Of a DNA stretch of 16,792 bases, positions 6,310-15,600 are shown piece by piece. Source of the DNA: an uncultured Eubacteriales bacterium (lineage in GTDB: Bacteria > Bacillota > Clostridia > Oscillospirales > CAG-272); contig CAJKPX010000045.1 in NCBI GenBank assembly GCA_905201895.1, positions 1 through 16,792 on the forward strand, given 5' to 3'. A program made the position numbers and the translations under genes. Each line of letters starts with the position of its first letter. The first letter of the stretch is position 1. A model generated the notes under the pieces. It saw only the letters and a program-made list of their open reading frames with translations. It searched no databases and was not told the origin of the DNA.

Positions 6310-7308
6310 ATGAAACATATCTTCATCATCAATCCGGCTGCGGGCAAGGAAAATGCCTTTGAAGCGATCAAGGCGGCGCTTGAGGCGCTGGAAACGTCGG
6401 TTGACTACGAGCTCTACCAAACGCAGGGGCGCGGTGACGCAACCGCGTTTATCACCGATTATTGCCGCAGCCATGCCGAGCCCGTGCGCTTTTACGCATG
6501 CGGCGGTGACGGCACGCTCAACGAGGTTGTCAACGGTCTTGTTGGCTATCCGCAGGCGTCGCTCGGATGCTATCCCTGCGGATCGGGCAACGATTTTGTG
6601 AAGTATTACGGCGGAAAGGACTCGTTTCTGAACGTTGCCGAGCTGGTGGCGGCAGAGGAGGAGGAGATCGACCTGATCCGCGTGGGCTCGAAATATGCGA
6701 TCAACGCCGCGCATTTCGGTTTTGACTCCTGTGTGGCGCAGGTGATGACGAACGTACGTCGCAAAAAGATTATCGGCGGTAGAAATGCCTACACCACGGG
6801 TATCCTTGTGGGGCTCGTCAAGGCAATGAAGAATGCCTGCCGCGTGACGGTTGACGGCGAGCTGATCAACCCTAAGGGGCACATCCTGCTTTGCACGCTT
6901 GCAAACGGGCAATACGTTGGCGGCTCCTTCCGCTGTGCGCCGCGCTCGCTTGATAACGATGGGCTGCTCGAGGTGTGTCTTGTTCACCCTGTGTCACATT
7001 TCACCTTTGCGCGCTTTGTAGGCGGATACACCAAGGGTGAGCATCTCGACGATCCAAAATTTGCGCCTTACGTGGAGTACCGCCGCGGTAAAACGATCAC
7101 TGTTGAGGCGCCCGATGGCTTCGTTTATGCCCTTGACGGCGAGCTGATCGAAGGAAACCGCTTCACGGTGGAGGTTGTTCCGCGTGCGATCCGTTTGGCG
7201 GTTCCCGCATCTGCCAAGCCGCTCATTGGCGAGGCGCATGAGGCGCAAAAGCGTGCAAACGGGGGCGCAGAGGTCGTGCAGGCGGTAGGCTTGGAGGAAA
7301 AAATTTGA
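6310..7308 (+). CDS. Diacylglycerol kinase family lipid kinase (DagK/YegS type)
   Basis: A soluble, membrane-associating kinase of 332 residues that transfers phosphate from ATP to a lipid alcohol, typically diacylglycerol, recycling it to phosphatidic acid. The nucleotide-binding motif GGDGT is at residues 65-69 (FYACGGDGTLNEVVNGL), with GSGNDF at 91-96. The C-terminal domain shows NAAHFGFDS (~132-140), PRSLDNDGLLEV (~211-222) and LDGE at 275-278, whose Glu is the probable catalytic base by analogy with DgkB. AAAGGA lies 9 bases before the ATG. The last ~25 residues (KRANGGAEVVQAVGLEEKI) extend beyond the fold. The stop overlaps the start of the next gene. A sphingosine- or other lipid-specific activity cannot be excluded, so no gene symbol is given. 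Confidence 0.92.
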   Translation: MKHIFIINPAAGKENAFEAIKAALEALETSVDYELYQTQGRGDATAFITDYCRSHAEPVRFYACGGDGTLNEVVNGLVGYPQASLGCYPCGSGNDFVKYYGGKDSFLNVAELVAAEEEEIDLIRVGSKYAINAAHFGFDSCVAQVMTNVRRKKIIGGRNAYTTGILVGLVKAMKNACRVTVDGELINPKGHILLCTLANGQYVGGSFRCAPRSLDNDGLLEVCLVHPVSHFTFARFVGGYTKGEHLDDPKFAPYVEYRRGKTITVEAPDGFVYALDGELIEGNRFTVEVVPRAIRLAVPASAKPLIGEAHEAQKRANGGAEVVQAVGLEEKI

Positions 7309-8006
7309 ATTGGTATTTTGAGGACGGGCAAGCGCTGTCGCAAATCTCCGATTGGCAGCAATGCCTGACAGAGACGCGCGAGAGAGGATTGTCCGTCCTC
7401 TCCGCATCCGTGCAGGCGCTCCCCGCAGATTGCACAATGCGTGAGTCGAACGCATTGTCCGAGGCATGGCAGACGGATATGGCGCACATGGTTACGCTTG
7501 GCGATGAGCTTATGCACAGTCTGCCGCAGCCCAACGGCTTTTTCATTGGAAATCGGGAGCGCACAGAGGCACATGCGGCGGTCTGCCGATTTTATACGCT
7601 TGCATCCGAGTCCTACGAGCGGCTTGGTCAGCTTGGCACGCAGATGCACGCGCTATGGGAGCGGATGCGTGAGGATGCCTTGCGTGAGGATGATGTTTTG
7701 CGAAGCCTCACGCTTGCAAAGCACGCAGCCGATCGCATCGGGGATGAAGCCCTGCGTGTGTCGATTATCGGGCTTGCGGAGGAGCTTTATCGGATACGTG
7801 AGGAGAACGCGAGTCTGCGTCGCCGTTTGGAGGATGCCTCTGTGGCGTGGCTTGATTTTTGCACCAAACGCTTTCCCGCAATCACCGTTCGGATCGGTGA
7901 CTGTGCCGATCTCGAGCACGAGGGAGCCGCGTGCAATCCGCGCGCACTCTCCACACTCTGCGCGGAGCTTCTTTCGCTTTTGCGCGAGCACGCAAAGCAA
8001 TATTGA
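7305..8006 (+). CDS. Helical protein of unknown function, translationally coupled to the lipid kinase
   Basis: I do not recognise this 233-residue protein. It starts with TTG at 7305, whose last two bases are the first two of the kinase TGA stop. GGAGG at 7293-7297, 7 bases upstream, supports this start, and the overlap suggests translation coupled to the kinase. The sequence is predicted almost wholly alpha-helical and acidic, with no signal peptide or membrane segment. Residues ~150-190 (LAEELYRIREENASLRRRLE) look like a short coiled coil. Other features are W17, W54 and a C-terminal Cys/His-containing stretch (IGDCADLEHEGAACNPRA). The codon use matches neighbouring genes. It sits between the lipid kinase and glpK, so an accessory role in lipid or glycerol metabolism is possible, but only context suggests this. 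Confidence 0.7.
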   Translation: MNWYFEDGQALSQISDWQQCLTETRERGLSVLSASVQALPADCTMRESNALSEAWQTDMAHMVTLGDELMHSLPQPNGFFIGNRERTEAHAAVCRFYTLASESYERLGQLGTQMHALWERMREDALREDDVLRSLTLAKHAADRIGDEALRVSIIGLAEELYRIREENASLRRRLEDASVAWLDFCTKRFPAITVRIGDCADLEHEGAACNPRALSTLCAELLSLLREHAKQY

Positions 8007-8032
8007 TGCCGTCATACGCATCTGTGTGCGGC

Positions 8033-8048
8033 AGGATCGGCTGATCCT
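8033..8048 (+). other. Small hairpin in the glpK leader
   Basis: AGGATC (8033-8038) and GATCCT (8043-8048) form a 6-bp stem with a 4-base loop, followed by only two further T residues. It lies 26 bases after the upstream stop and ~20 bases before the glpK ribosome binding site. It is too weak for a confident terminator, but could be a partial attenuator or an RNA-processing or RNA-stability element. Confidence 0.25.
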
Positions 8049-8080
8049 TTCAGGACACGCCGATAGAAAAGGAGACGAAA

Positions 8081-9568
8081 ATGGCAAACTACTTATTGGC
8101 GCTCGATCAGGGAACAACGAGCTCTCGGTGCATTATTTTTGACCGTCACGGCAACATTCTCTCAAAGGTACAGCGCGAATTCGCGCAGATTTTTCCGCAT
8201 GACGGATGGGTGGAGCACGATGCCACCGAAATCTGGGCATCGCAGATGGGCGTTGCGGTTGAGGCAATGCTCGCTCTCGGGGCATCCGCCGAGGATATTG
8301 CCGCGATCGGAATCACCAATCAGCGCGAAACGGTGGTGGTTTGGGAGCGCGACACGGGCAAGCCGATTTGCCATGCGATCGTGTGGCAATGCCGCCGCAC
8401 GGCAACCGAGTGCGATGCCCTGAAGGCAGACGGCGTTGAGCCGATGATCCGCGAGCGGACGGGTCTTTTGATCGACCCCTATTTTTCGGCAACCAAGCTG
8501 CGTTGGATTCTCGATCACGTTGACGGGGCAAGAGCACGCGCCGAGAGGGGAGAGCTACTGTTCGGCACGATTGATTCCTGGCTGATCTACCGCCTCACCG
8601 ACGGCAGGGTGCACGCAACCGATCCGTCCAACGCCGCACGCACCATGCTGTTTAATATTCACACCATGTCCTGGGACCCCGAGCTTTTGCGGCTGTTCGA
8701 CATTCCCGCATGTATGATGCCGGAGGTTAAGCCCTCGTCGGGTCTCTTTGGCTACACCGATCCGCGCCTGTTTGGCGGTGCGATTCCGATCGCGGGGGTG
8801 GCGGGTGACCAGCAGGCGGCGCTATTCGGTCAATGCTGCTTTGACGAGGGAGACGTGAAGAACACCTACGGCACGGGAGGCTTCCTTTTGATGAATACGG
8901 GTACAAAGCCGATCCTGCCCAAGCAGGGATTGCTTGCAACGGTTGGATGGCAGATCGGCTCGGATGTACGCTACGTGATCGAGGGCTCGGTTTTTGTTTG
9001 CGGCGCCGTGATGCAATGGCTGCGCGATGGTCTGGGACTGCTCAAGAACGCTGCCGACAGCGAGCGCATGGCAAACCGCGTGCCCGATAGCGCGGGGGTG
9101 TATCTTGTTCCCGCCTTCGTCGGTCTCGGAGCACCCTATTGGGACGCCTATGCGCGTGGCGGAATTCAGGGACTCACGCGCGCTACCAATAAATATCATA
9201 TCGTGCGTGCGGCGCTTGAGAGCATGGCGTATCAAACCGCCGACGTTCTCCAAGCCATGCGTGACGAAACGGGGGTCGCACTCTCATCGCTGCGTGTCGA
9301 CGGGGGAGCCTCGGCAAACAATTTTCTGCTCTCCTTCCAATCTGACATTCTCGGATTGCCTCTCATGCGTCCTGCCTGCGTGGAAACTACCGCGTGGGGC
9401 GCGGCAACTCTGGCGGGGCTCGGCGTTGGCTTTTACACCGACACAGAGGAGCTGCGTCGGCAATGGCAGGTCGACCGTCATTTCACGCCCTCCATGTCCG
9501 AGGAGGAGCGTGCACGCCTGCTTGAGGGCTGGCATCGCGCGGTGGAGCGCACGATGCATTGGATGTAA
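8081..9568 (+). CDS. glpK: Glycerol kinase
   Basis: GlpK phosphorylates glycerol to sn-glycerol 3-phosphate with ATP, trapping it in the cell for glycolysis and phospholipid synthesis. The 495-residue length is normal for this FGGY-family kinase. Visible are the phosphate-1 loop LALDQGTTSSR (residues 7-17), the glycerol-binding QRET at 81-84, the catalytic Asp243 in AGDQQAALFGQ, the phosphate-2 region NTYGTGGFLLMNTG, and the adenosine-site DGGASANN. AAAGGAGA is 6-7 bases before the ATG. In many Bacillota, HPr phosphorylates a His in a YHFYG loop to activate the enzyme. The aligned loop here reads PRLFGGAIPIAG, with Arg229 in place of that His, so activation by the sugar phosphotransferase system is probably absent. 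No glpF or glpD gene is adjacent. A terminator follows. Confidence 0.98.
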   Translation: MANYLLALDQGTTSSRCIIFDRHGNILSKVQREFAQIFPHDGWVEHDATEIWASQMGVAVEAMLALGASAEDIAAIGITNQRETVVVWERDTGKPICHAIVWQCRRTATECDALKADGVEPMIRERTGLLIDPYFSATKLRWILDHVDGARARAERGELLFGTIDSWLIYRLTDGRVHATDPSNAARTMLFNIHTMSWDPELLRLFDIPACMMPEVKPSSGLFGYTDPRLFGGAIPIAGVAGDQQAALFGQCCFDEGDVKNTYGTGGFLLMNTGTKPILPKQGLLATVGWQIGSDVRYVIEGSVFVCGAVMQWLRDGLGLLKNAADSERMANRVPDSAGVYLVPAFVGLGAPYWDAYARGGIQGLTRATNKYHIVRAALESMAYQTADVLQAMRDETGVALSSLRVDGGASANNFLLSFQSDILGLPLMRPACVETTAWGAATLAGLGVGFYTDTEELRRQWQVDRHFTPSMSEEERARLLEGWHRAVERTMHWM

Positions 9569-9587
9569 GGGAAAGATCTCGTTAAAC

Positions 9588-9643
9588 TCAAAAAGCAGAG
9601 GATCGAGACGTCTGTGGGCGTCGCGGATGCCTCTGCTTTTTGA
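9588..9643 (+). terminator. Intrinsic terminator after glpK (probably bidirectional)
   Basis: A perfect 14-bp inverted repeat (9588-9601 with 9630-9643) is built on CAAAAAGCAGAGG/CCTCTGCTTTTTG, with T-rich and A-rich flanks on either side. The 28-base loop holds a smaller GACG...CGTC stem. It lies 19 bases after the glpK stop and separates the metabolic genes from the surface-protein genes. Confidence 0.85.
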
Positions 9644-9742
9644 ATTTGTCTCAGAACCTCGAAAACGCTTGGATTTCCTTGCATTTTGCGGTATATTTTG
9701 GAAAAAAGTCGCAAAAAAATCAAATTATTTTTTCCAATCTTA

Positions 9743-9787
9743 TTGATTCTATGTTCCGAATGTGGTACAATATTACTAACAGTACCA
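9743..9787 (+). promoter_or_regulatory. Promoter of the acidic membrane protein pair, with overlapping inverted repeat
   Basis: A -35 TTGATT (9743-9748), a 17-base spacer and a -10 TACAAT (9766-9771) stand in an AT-rich stretch about 85 bases before the first gene, in a 287-base gap otherwise holding only the glpK terminator. A 6-bp inverted repeat, TGGTAC (9763-9768) and GTACCA (9782-9787), begins just before the -10 box and covers the start region, so it could be an operator or the base of a leader hairpin. I infer that this promoter serves both genes that follow. Confidence 0.7.
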
Positions 9788-9855
9788 AATTTTTTCCGAA
9801 AAGCTCGGTTTGGACCTGCCGAATGCGGTAATTTACGAAACGGAGGACGAAGAAA

Positions 9856-12591
9856 TTGCATTTTTCGTTGTTTTTATCAGCAGGCTTGGGAGTCGCGCTC
9901 TCAAACACGGGATTGTCGATTGCAATTGCACTGCTCGCGCTGATTCTCGGCGCGGAGATTGCGGGGATCGCCATCCTGATTAGCAAAATGATGCGTGCAC
10001 GCAGCAAGCGCTATGCACACGAAGATGAGGAGGGCGAGGGGAGCGGTGCTTCCTTTCACGCGCTCTCGCTGATGCTCCTGCTCGGCGCGGTGCCGCAGTC
10101 CACCTATCTGGCGCTGTCGGTTCTTGCTATCCTCACAGCAGCCTTTGCCCTGCTCTTTTTGCTTCTGCTCGCCATCTTTCGTGCTAAGGGCTATGACTTT
10201 GCAAGCGCGAGCCGCTATGCGGAGGCACGGGAGCGTCGCACGGAAACCGTGGCAGACGATACGCCCGAGGAGCTTCCCGCGGAGGACACCGTAGCCGAGT
10301 CCGTTGAGGACAGCTACGCCGACGATGCCTTCGATGCGTTTGACGAGGAGCAGAGCCAGGAGGAATATACCGAGCCTGTCGAGGACGAGACAGACCACAC
10401 CGAGGATATCTTTGCCGAGGAGCCCGACACCGACGAGGTGATCGCATCCGAGGAGGAGAGCGCTCCGATCACCGTTGCCGAGGAAACCGAAGCTGCGCCT
10501 GTTGGCATGGTGGAAACCACCGTTGCACCTGCCGACGGAGAGCCTGCCTTTGCCGATGGCTCGCGCCCCTACAAGGTGGTGGAGAAGGTTGTTACCGAAA
10601 CCTATAAGGAGGTCTACACCGAAACCCCTGCGCCCGCTGCCCCCGCTTCGTCCACAGCATCCACCGATGCCGTGATGGAAAAGCTTACCGATATTCTCGA
10701 TGCGCTTCAGAAGCAAAACGAGCGTGAGCTGCACGCAACGGAGTCGAGCGAGGAAAGCCGCACTGCGTCTGCTGATCCCGCCTCGAGCCGATCCGCAACC
10801 GTTTTGGTTGGCGCTTCGATTCCCGACGACGATGAGGATGAGGACGAGGACGACGAGGATGAGCTCGCGGGGAGCACCGATAAGTCCGACGAGGACGATG
10901 AGGACCGTGACACCGAGGAAAACGATACCGAGGGTGATCACTTCACGGGCAACGAGCGCATCATTGGCTTCGACGAAAAAACGGGATGCTACATCGTGGC
11001 ACACTACCGCAAGAGCTTCGAGGCGAAGCTGATTCAAGCACGCCCCGAAATTAAAAAGTATTATAGCGGTCTCAAAAACGCTCTGCTTTCCTACAAGGGA
11101 ACCAAAAATCGCATCAGCTGGACGGCAGATAGCTTCCACAACGGCCGCATGCCGATCGCAAAGATCAACGTGAAAACGCGAATTCTCGAGATTTATTTGG
11201 CGCTCGATCCCGCAAGCCTGGAGGGAACGGTTTACCGCGGCTGTGACGTGAGCAGCAAGAAGAAATACGCCGACACGCCTTTCCGCTACAAGCTCCGCAC
11301 GCCCCGCAAGTTCAAGTGGGCGCTCGAGCTGGTTCAGCGTGTGTGCGAGGAGCACGGACTCACGCCCATCGACATCGAGCCTGTTGACTACGAGCAACAG
11401 TATCCCTTCGACACCACCGAAAATCTGGTTGAGCGCAACCTGATTAAGGAATATATCCGCGAGGAGAAACCCGCAACCAGCTTTGAGCTTGCCCCCGACC
11501 ACACGCCCGAGCTTCCCACCGAGGACGACAGCGTGATTCCCGCAAACGCAAACTTCTCATGGGAGTTTGATAACGACGCGATGGTGGAAAAGGAGCCCGA
11601 CCCGATTCCCGAGCCCGAGGAGGCGCCCGTGGATGAGACCGAGCCCGAGCCGATCACCGAGGAGACGCCCGCACCTGCTCCCGAGGCACCCGCCGCACCT
11701 GCGGCAACCGTCACGCGCGAGACCGTGAAGGTGACCGAGATGCGTTACACCGAGCGCTACTATGCAAACGCCGACCCGATCTACGAGCGTGTGGTCACCA
11801 CCACCGAGCCGATCGAGGCAGAGGCACTGCCCGCTCCCGAGGACACCGAGATTGCAGAAGATACCGAGGTTTCGTTCGAGGAGCCTGTTGCACCTTCTGT
11901 TGCGGATGCCGTCGAGGCGGATGCTGTGGACCCGATTGAGCCGGAAAACGGTTCCGAGATCGACGGCGCTGAAGGTTATGACACCTGCGAGGACTCCGAG
12001 GAGACTCCCGAGGCGACCGACGTTTGGGGCGATCTCGTCGCTGAAACGGACGGCGCGGTATTCGACGAGTCGGCGGAGAGCCTTGAGGAGCCCGAAACGC
12101 CCGAGGAAATCTTCTTTGGAGACTCCGAGGAGGAGCCCGAGGAATACACCGAGGAATACGCCGAAGAATATACCGAGGCAGACGAGACCGCCGAGGATGC
12201 CGAGGATGCCGAGGATGCCGAGGATGCCGAATACACCGAAGAAGCAGACGGTGACGAGATTTACGAGGACGTGGTAGAGGAGGAATACCGCCCTGCGTCG
12301 GTTGAGGTTGTGGAGGAAATCAGCGAGCCCGAGCCCGCTCCTCGCGTGATCCTCAATCCCGATCTGGCAGTTGTTGACGTTGCATCGCTTGAGGAGCATT
12401 TCCCCGACGGTGCCGTGATCAATCTGGCGTCGCTCAAGGCACTCGAGCTGGTGCTTCCCGCAGCAACCAAGCTCAAAATTTACACCAGCGGTGAGCTTGG
12501 CAAAGCATTCACCGTGGAGGCAAACAAATTCACTCCGTCCGCAATTTCCGCCATCGACGCGGCTGGCGGTAAGATCATCGTGATTTATTGA
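9856..12591 (+). CDS. Acidic membrane protein with basic central domain and C-terminal uL15-like domain
   Basis: The protein has 911 residues. Start is TTG at 9856 with GGAGG 9 bases upstream. Residues ~19-43 (LSIAIALLALILGAEIAGIA), ~68-79 and ~83-108 (YLALSVLAILTAAFALLFLL) form a membrane module similar in order and sequence to that of the next gene. Residues ~120-362 are a disordered, very acidic tail with runs of Asp/Glu. A basic globular domain follows at ~365-530 (ERIIGFDEKTGCYIVAHYRK; SYKGTKNRISW; EIYLALDP; KKKYADTPFRYKLRTPRKFK). I believe this domain recurs in clostridial proteins but cannot name it. A second acidic, Pro/Thr-rich stretch runs ~545-830. The last ~80 residues (832-911) resemble the C-terminal part of ribosomal protein uL15: SLEEHFPDGAVINLASLKAL, then KIYTSGELGKAFTVEANKFT and AIDAAGGKIIVIY. 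Positive charges place all of this in the cytoplasm. The function is unknown. Confidence 0.85.
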   Translation: MHFSLFLSAGLGVALSNTGLSIAIALLALILGAEIAGIAILISKMMRARSKRYAHEDEEGEGSGASFHALSLMLLLGAVPQSTYLALSVLAILTAAFALLFLLLLAIFRAKGYDFASASRYAEARERRTETVADDTPEELPAEDTVAESVEDSYADDAFDAFDEEQSQEEYTEPVEDETDHTEDIFAEEPDTDEVIASEEESAPITVAEETEAAPVGMVETTVAPADGEPAFADGSRPYKVVEKVVTETYKEVYTETPAPAAPASSTASTDAVMEKLTDILDALQKQNERELHATESSEESRTASADPASSRSATVLVGASIPDDDEDEDEDDEDELAGSTDKSDEDDEDRDTEENDTEGDHFTGNERIIGFDEKTGCYIVAHYRKSFEAKLIQARPEIKKYYSGLKNALLSYKGTKNRISWTADSFHNGRMPIAKINVKTRILEIYLALDPASLEGTVYRGCDVSSKKKYADTPFRYKLRTPRKFKWALELVQRVCEEHGLTPIDIEPVDYEQQYPFDTTENLVERNLIKEYIREEKPATSFELAPDHTPELPTEDDSVIPANANFSWEFDNDAMVEKEPDPIPEPEEAPVDETEPEPITEETPAPAPEAPAAPAATVTRETVKVTEMRYTERYYANADPIYERVVTTTEPIEAEALPAPEDTEIAEDTEVSFEEPVAPSVADAVEADAVDPIEPENGSEIDGAEGYDTCEDSEETPEATDVWGDLVAETDGAVFDESAESLEEPETPEEIFFGDSEEEPEEYTEEYAEEYTEADETAEDAEDAEDAEDAEYTEEADGDEIYEDVVEEEYRPASVEVVEEISEPEPAPRVILNPDLAVVDVASLEEHFPDGAVINLASLKALELVLPAATKLKIYTSGELGKAFTVEANKFTPSAISAIDAAGGKIIVIY
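12190..12225 (+). repeat. Tandem 9-bp coding repeat (4 copies)
   Basis: GCCGAGGAT is repeated four times exactly, with a fifth partial copy, encoding (Ala-Glu-Asp)n in the second acidic stretch of the preceding membrane protein. Just upstream (12142-12180) the peptide EEYTEEYAEEYTEAD is an imperfect five-residue repeat. Such tracts vary in copy number by slippage and lengthen the acidic linker without shifting frame. Confidence 0.9.
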
Positions 12592-12605
12592 GAGGAGGAA
12601 ACGAC

Positions 12606-15600
12606 ATGATCAAACAATTCTATAAACGGATCGTCACGGGTCTGGCGTTCCTTCTGATCCTTGGTGCATCGCTCGGCATGCTCACGATGGCACAGGCGGA
12701 TACAACCGACTCCTATGCACTTTCCGTCGATTATGATTCCACGCTCTGCACCGTAAAGCTTACCTACAACGGCAAGACCGAAACGATGGCAGACGGGGAA
12801 ACGCGCTACGTTCCCAAGAACAACGCCGAGATCACCATTCTCGTCGAGCCCAAGAGCGCAGGCTACAAGGTTGACAGCATGGTGAGTAAGATCGACAGCA
12901 GAAAATACGTGCTCACCAACAACGCGCACACCACCACGCTCACCTCCGACGATGAGCTTCTGATCACCTGCAGCGCTAAAACCTTCGACATCGAGTATTG
13001 CACCGACGAGGGCTTTTCTTACAAAATGCCTGCAGACGGTCTGTTCCCCGATTCCTACACCTTCGGAACCGCAACGCAGATTTCGGTTCCCGAGCTCGAC
13101 GGCTACACCTTTGAATATTGGCTCCTGCTTCCGAGCGAGGATGCCGACGAGAGCACCGCGGTCAATCTCCAGCCCGATAAGAACGGCTACGCGGAGATTT
13201 CCACCACCGTTCCCGCCGACGGAAGAACCATCTTCCTCAAGCCCAAGTGGAAGCCGATTGAATATGAGGTTTATCGCTTCGATTACGTTTACAGCGCGAT
13301 CGTTGCCGGCAACCATCAGGGTGATCTGCTTTCCAAGGAGCGCGATCAGGTTGCCATGTGGATGGCACCGATGGGATCGCTTGTCAACGGCAACATGGGT
13401 GCGGACAAGACCTATCCCGGTTATCACTATCCCGGAACGCCGGATTACTATTCTCCCGATGTAAAGGTGACGCTCAGCCTTCCCGGTGAGCAGATCAACA
13501 CGGTTTACCGCTTGTTCCTTCCGAATGAGTACGCGCTCGAATTCGTTTCGGGCTACGATGGCGAGATCACCTTTGCAGAGGGCGTTGTCAAGCCCACCGT
13601 GCACGTCTTTAACGCCGACACCGAAATTCCCGATCCGATCCGCACGGGCTATGTGTTTACGGGGTGGACGGTAACGGTTGTCAAGAACGGCTCCAACGCA
13701 AGCGTGAACGGCGGCACCGAGCTGACGCTTGACGCCGAGGATGAAAGCTGGGCGGGTGACAAGGACTCCAAGCTCACGCTCACCGCAACCTGGAAGGCGG
13801 ACGAATATCAGGTTACGCTCGACAGAAACGTTGGCGGCGACGATGACGTTTCGGTCTACTCTGAAAAATACGTTTACGATAAGGGCCTCACGGTCCCTGA
13901 TCCTGTTCGTTCGGGTTACACCTTCCTCGGTTGGCTGATCAACGGAGGCGACACGCCCGAGAGCGGCACGCTCCCCGCATTCACCTATGCTGCCGATATC
14001 ACGATGGTGGCACAGTGGCAGGCAAATGACTACACCGTAAGCTTCGACGGCAACGGTGCTACCGTTGCAGGGCTCAATCAGCTCACCGCAACCTTTGATT
14101 CCGTTGTGAACGCCGACGCGCTCAAGGCAGCGCTCCCCGAGAGAGAGGGGCATGAGTTCTGTGGATTCACGCTGACGAAGGATGGAACCGATTATCTGTT
14201 CGATGCCGAGGGAAATTTCACCGGCAGCGTTTGGAACATCCCCTCCGATACCGTGGTCTACGCCAAGTGGCAGGTCCTTTCCTATGAGGTTTCGGTCAAT
14301 GCGGTCAACGCCAAGATATTCCTCAACGACGTGGAATACAGCGGCACGCCCATGACCTTTGACTACGGCACCACCGTTCGCATTCGCATTGAGGCAAACA
14401 CGGGCTTCAAGGTGACGGCATGGGAGGGCAACGCGGTTGCACACACCAAGATCTTTACCTACGATTATGTGATCCCCGCCGCAGCAAGCGAGCTCGACGC
14501 CACCGTTCTGCGCATGATTACCACACCTGCATTCACGGTTGACTACGTAAACGAGATATTCAAGCCCGATAGCGCGATCGCCGATGGCTCTTACCGCATC
14601 CGCTGCGGAAGTGAAACGCTCATGATCACGGTGCAGGGCGGTGCCTTTACCGTCAATGATGAAAAGGTGACCGTGATTGCGATTCCCGAGAGCTTCTTCG
14701 GACGCGAAATCGAGATCATGATGTTCGGAGACAAGGTGAACACCGCCGACAGCGATCCGCAAGCGGTCACGCTCGCGGCACGCCCCGCGCTTCCTGTGCT
14801 CAACAATCAAATCGAGGTGATCACCGAGCTCGATCGCACCATTTCGATCAAGCTGTTCCCCTCGGTTTACAAGTATGAATTTGCGCTTTCGGTCAAGTCC
14901 GACGGCGTTGGTCTGGTTTGGTACTCGCAGGACGATATGACGGTCTCTGCCGACGGTGCCTACGTGTTCGATAACCTCAACCCCGGAACCATTTACTACG
15001 TCTACGTCCGCGTGCAGGCGGCAGACGGTGAGCATCCGCACGGCGCGGTCAACATCTTTGAGAAAAAGACCTACGTTGGCAACTATCTCAACGAAAAGAT
15101 CAGCGCGCTGGAAAAGCTGAAGGATACCTACGGCGACGGTGAAATGGTGGATGCCCTGATTCGCGACGCCATTGAGCAGGCAAAGGCGCTGGAGAAGCCC
15201 TCCGCAACCTTCTATAATGACCTCGAGGGCATCTACAATCGTGTTTTGAGCGAGATCGCGTTTGCACAAACGCAGGACAACCGCATTGCCGAGCTGATCG
15301 CGCTGCGCGACGGACTGCTTGCAACCGAGGCGTTCGATCAGGAGCGCGAAAATCTCCTTCGTTCGCTCTGTTCCGAGGGAGTTGCGTCCATCATGGCAGC
15401 AAAAACGCCCGATGAAATCACCGCAGTTTACACCACGAAATCCACCGCAATGAAGGCGGTTCGCATCACCTATCTGCAAAGCGGCGACATGAGACTGACC
15501 AGCCTTGCGGGTCTCCCGCAGGGAACGCTGCTCTCGCAGCTCCGTCTGCCCGATATTGACAATCTCACCGCCCTTGTGGATGCGGCGATCAAGAGCGGCA

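Noticed and set aside
9901..11502. Open minus-strand frame (~533 codons) opposite the uL15-domain protein
   Set aside because: No start signal and no coherent domains; the Leu/Val/Gly-rich translation is the mirror of Asp/Glu codons in the acidic tail.
12190..12225. CRISPR-like or mobile repeat
   Set aside because: The units are 9 bp, contiguous, in frame, and encode Ala-Glu-Asp within an acidic tail; there are no spacers.
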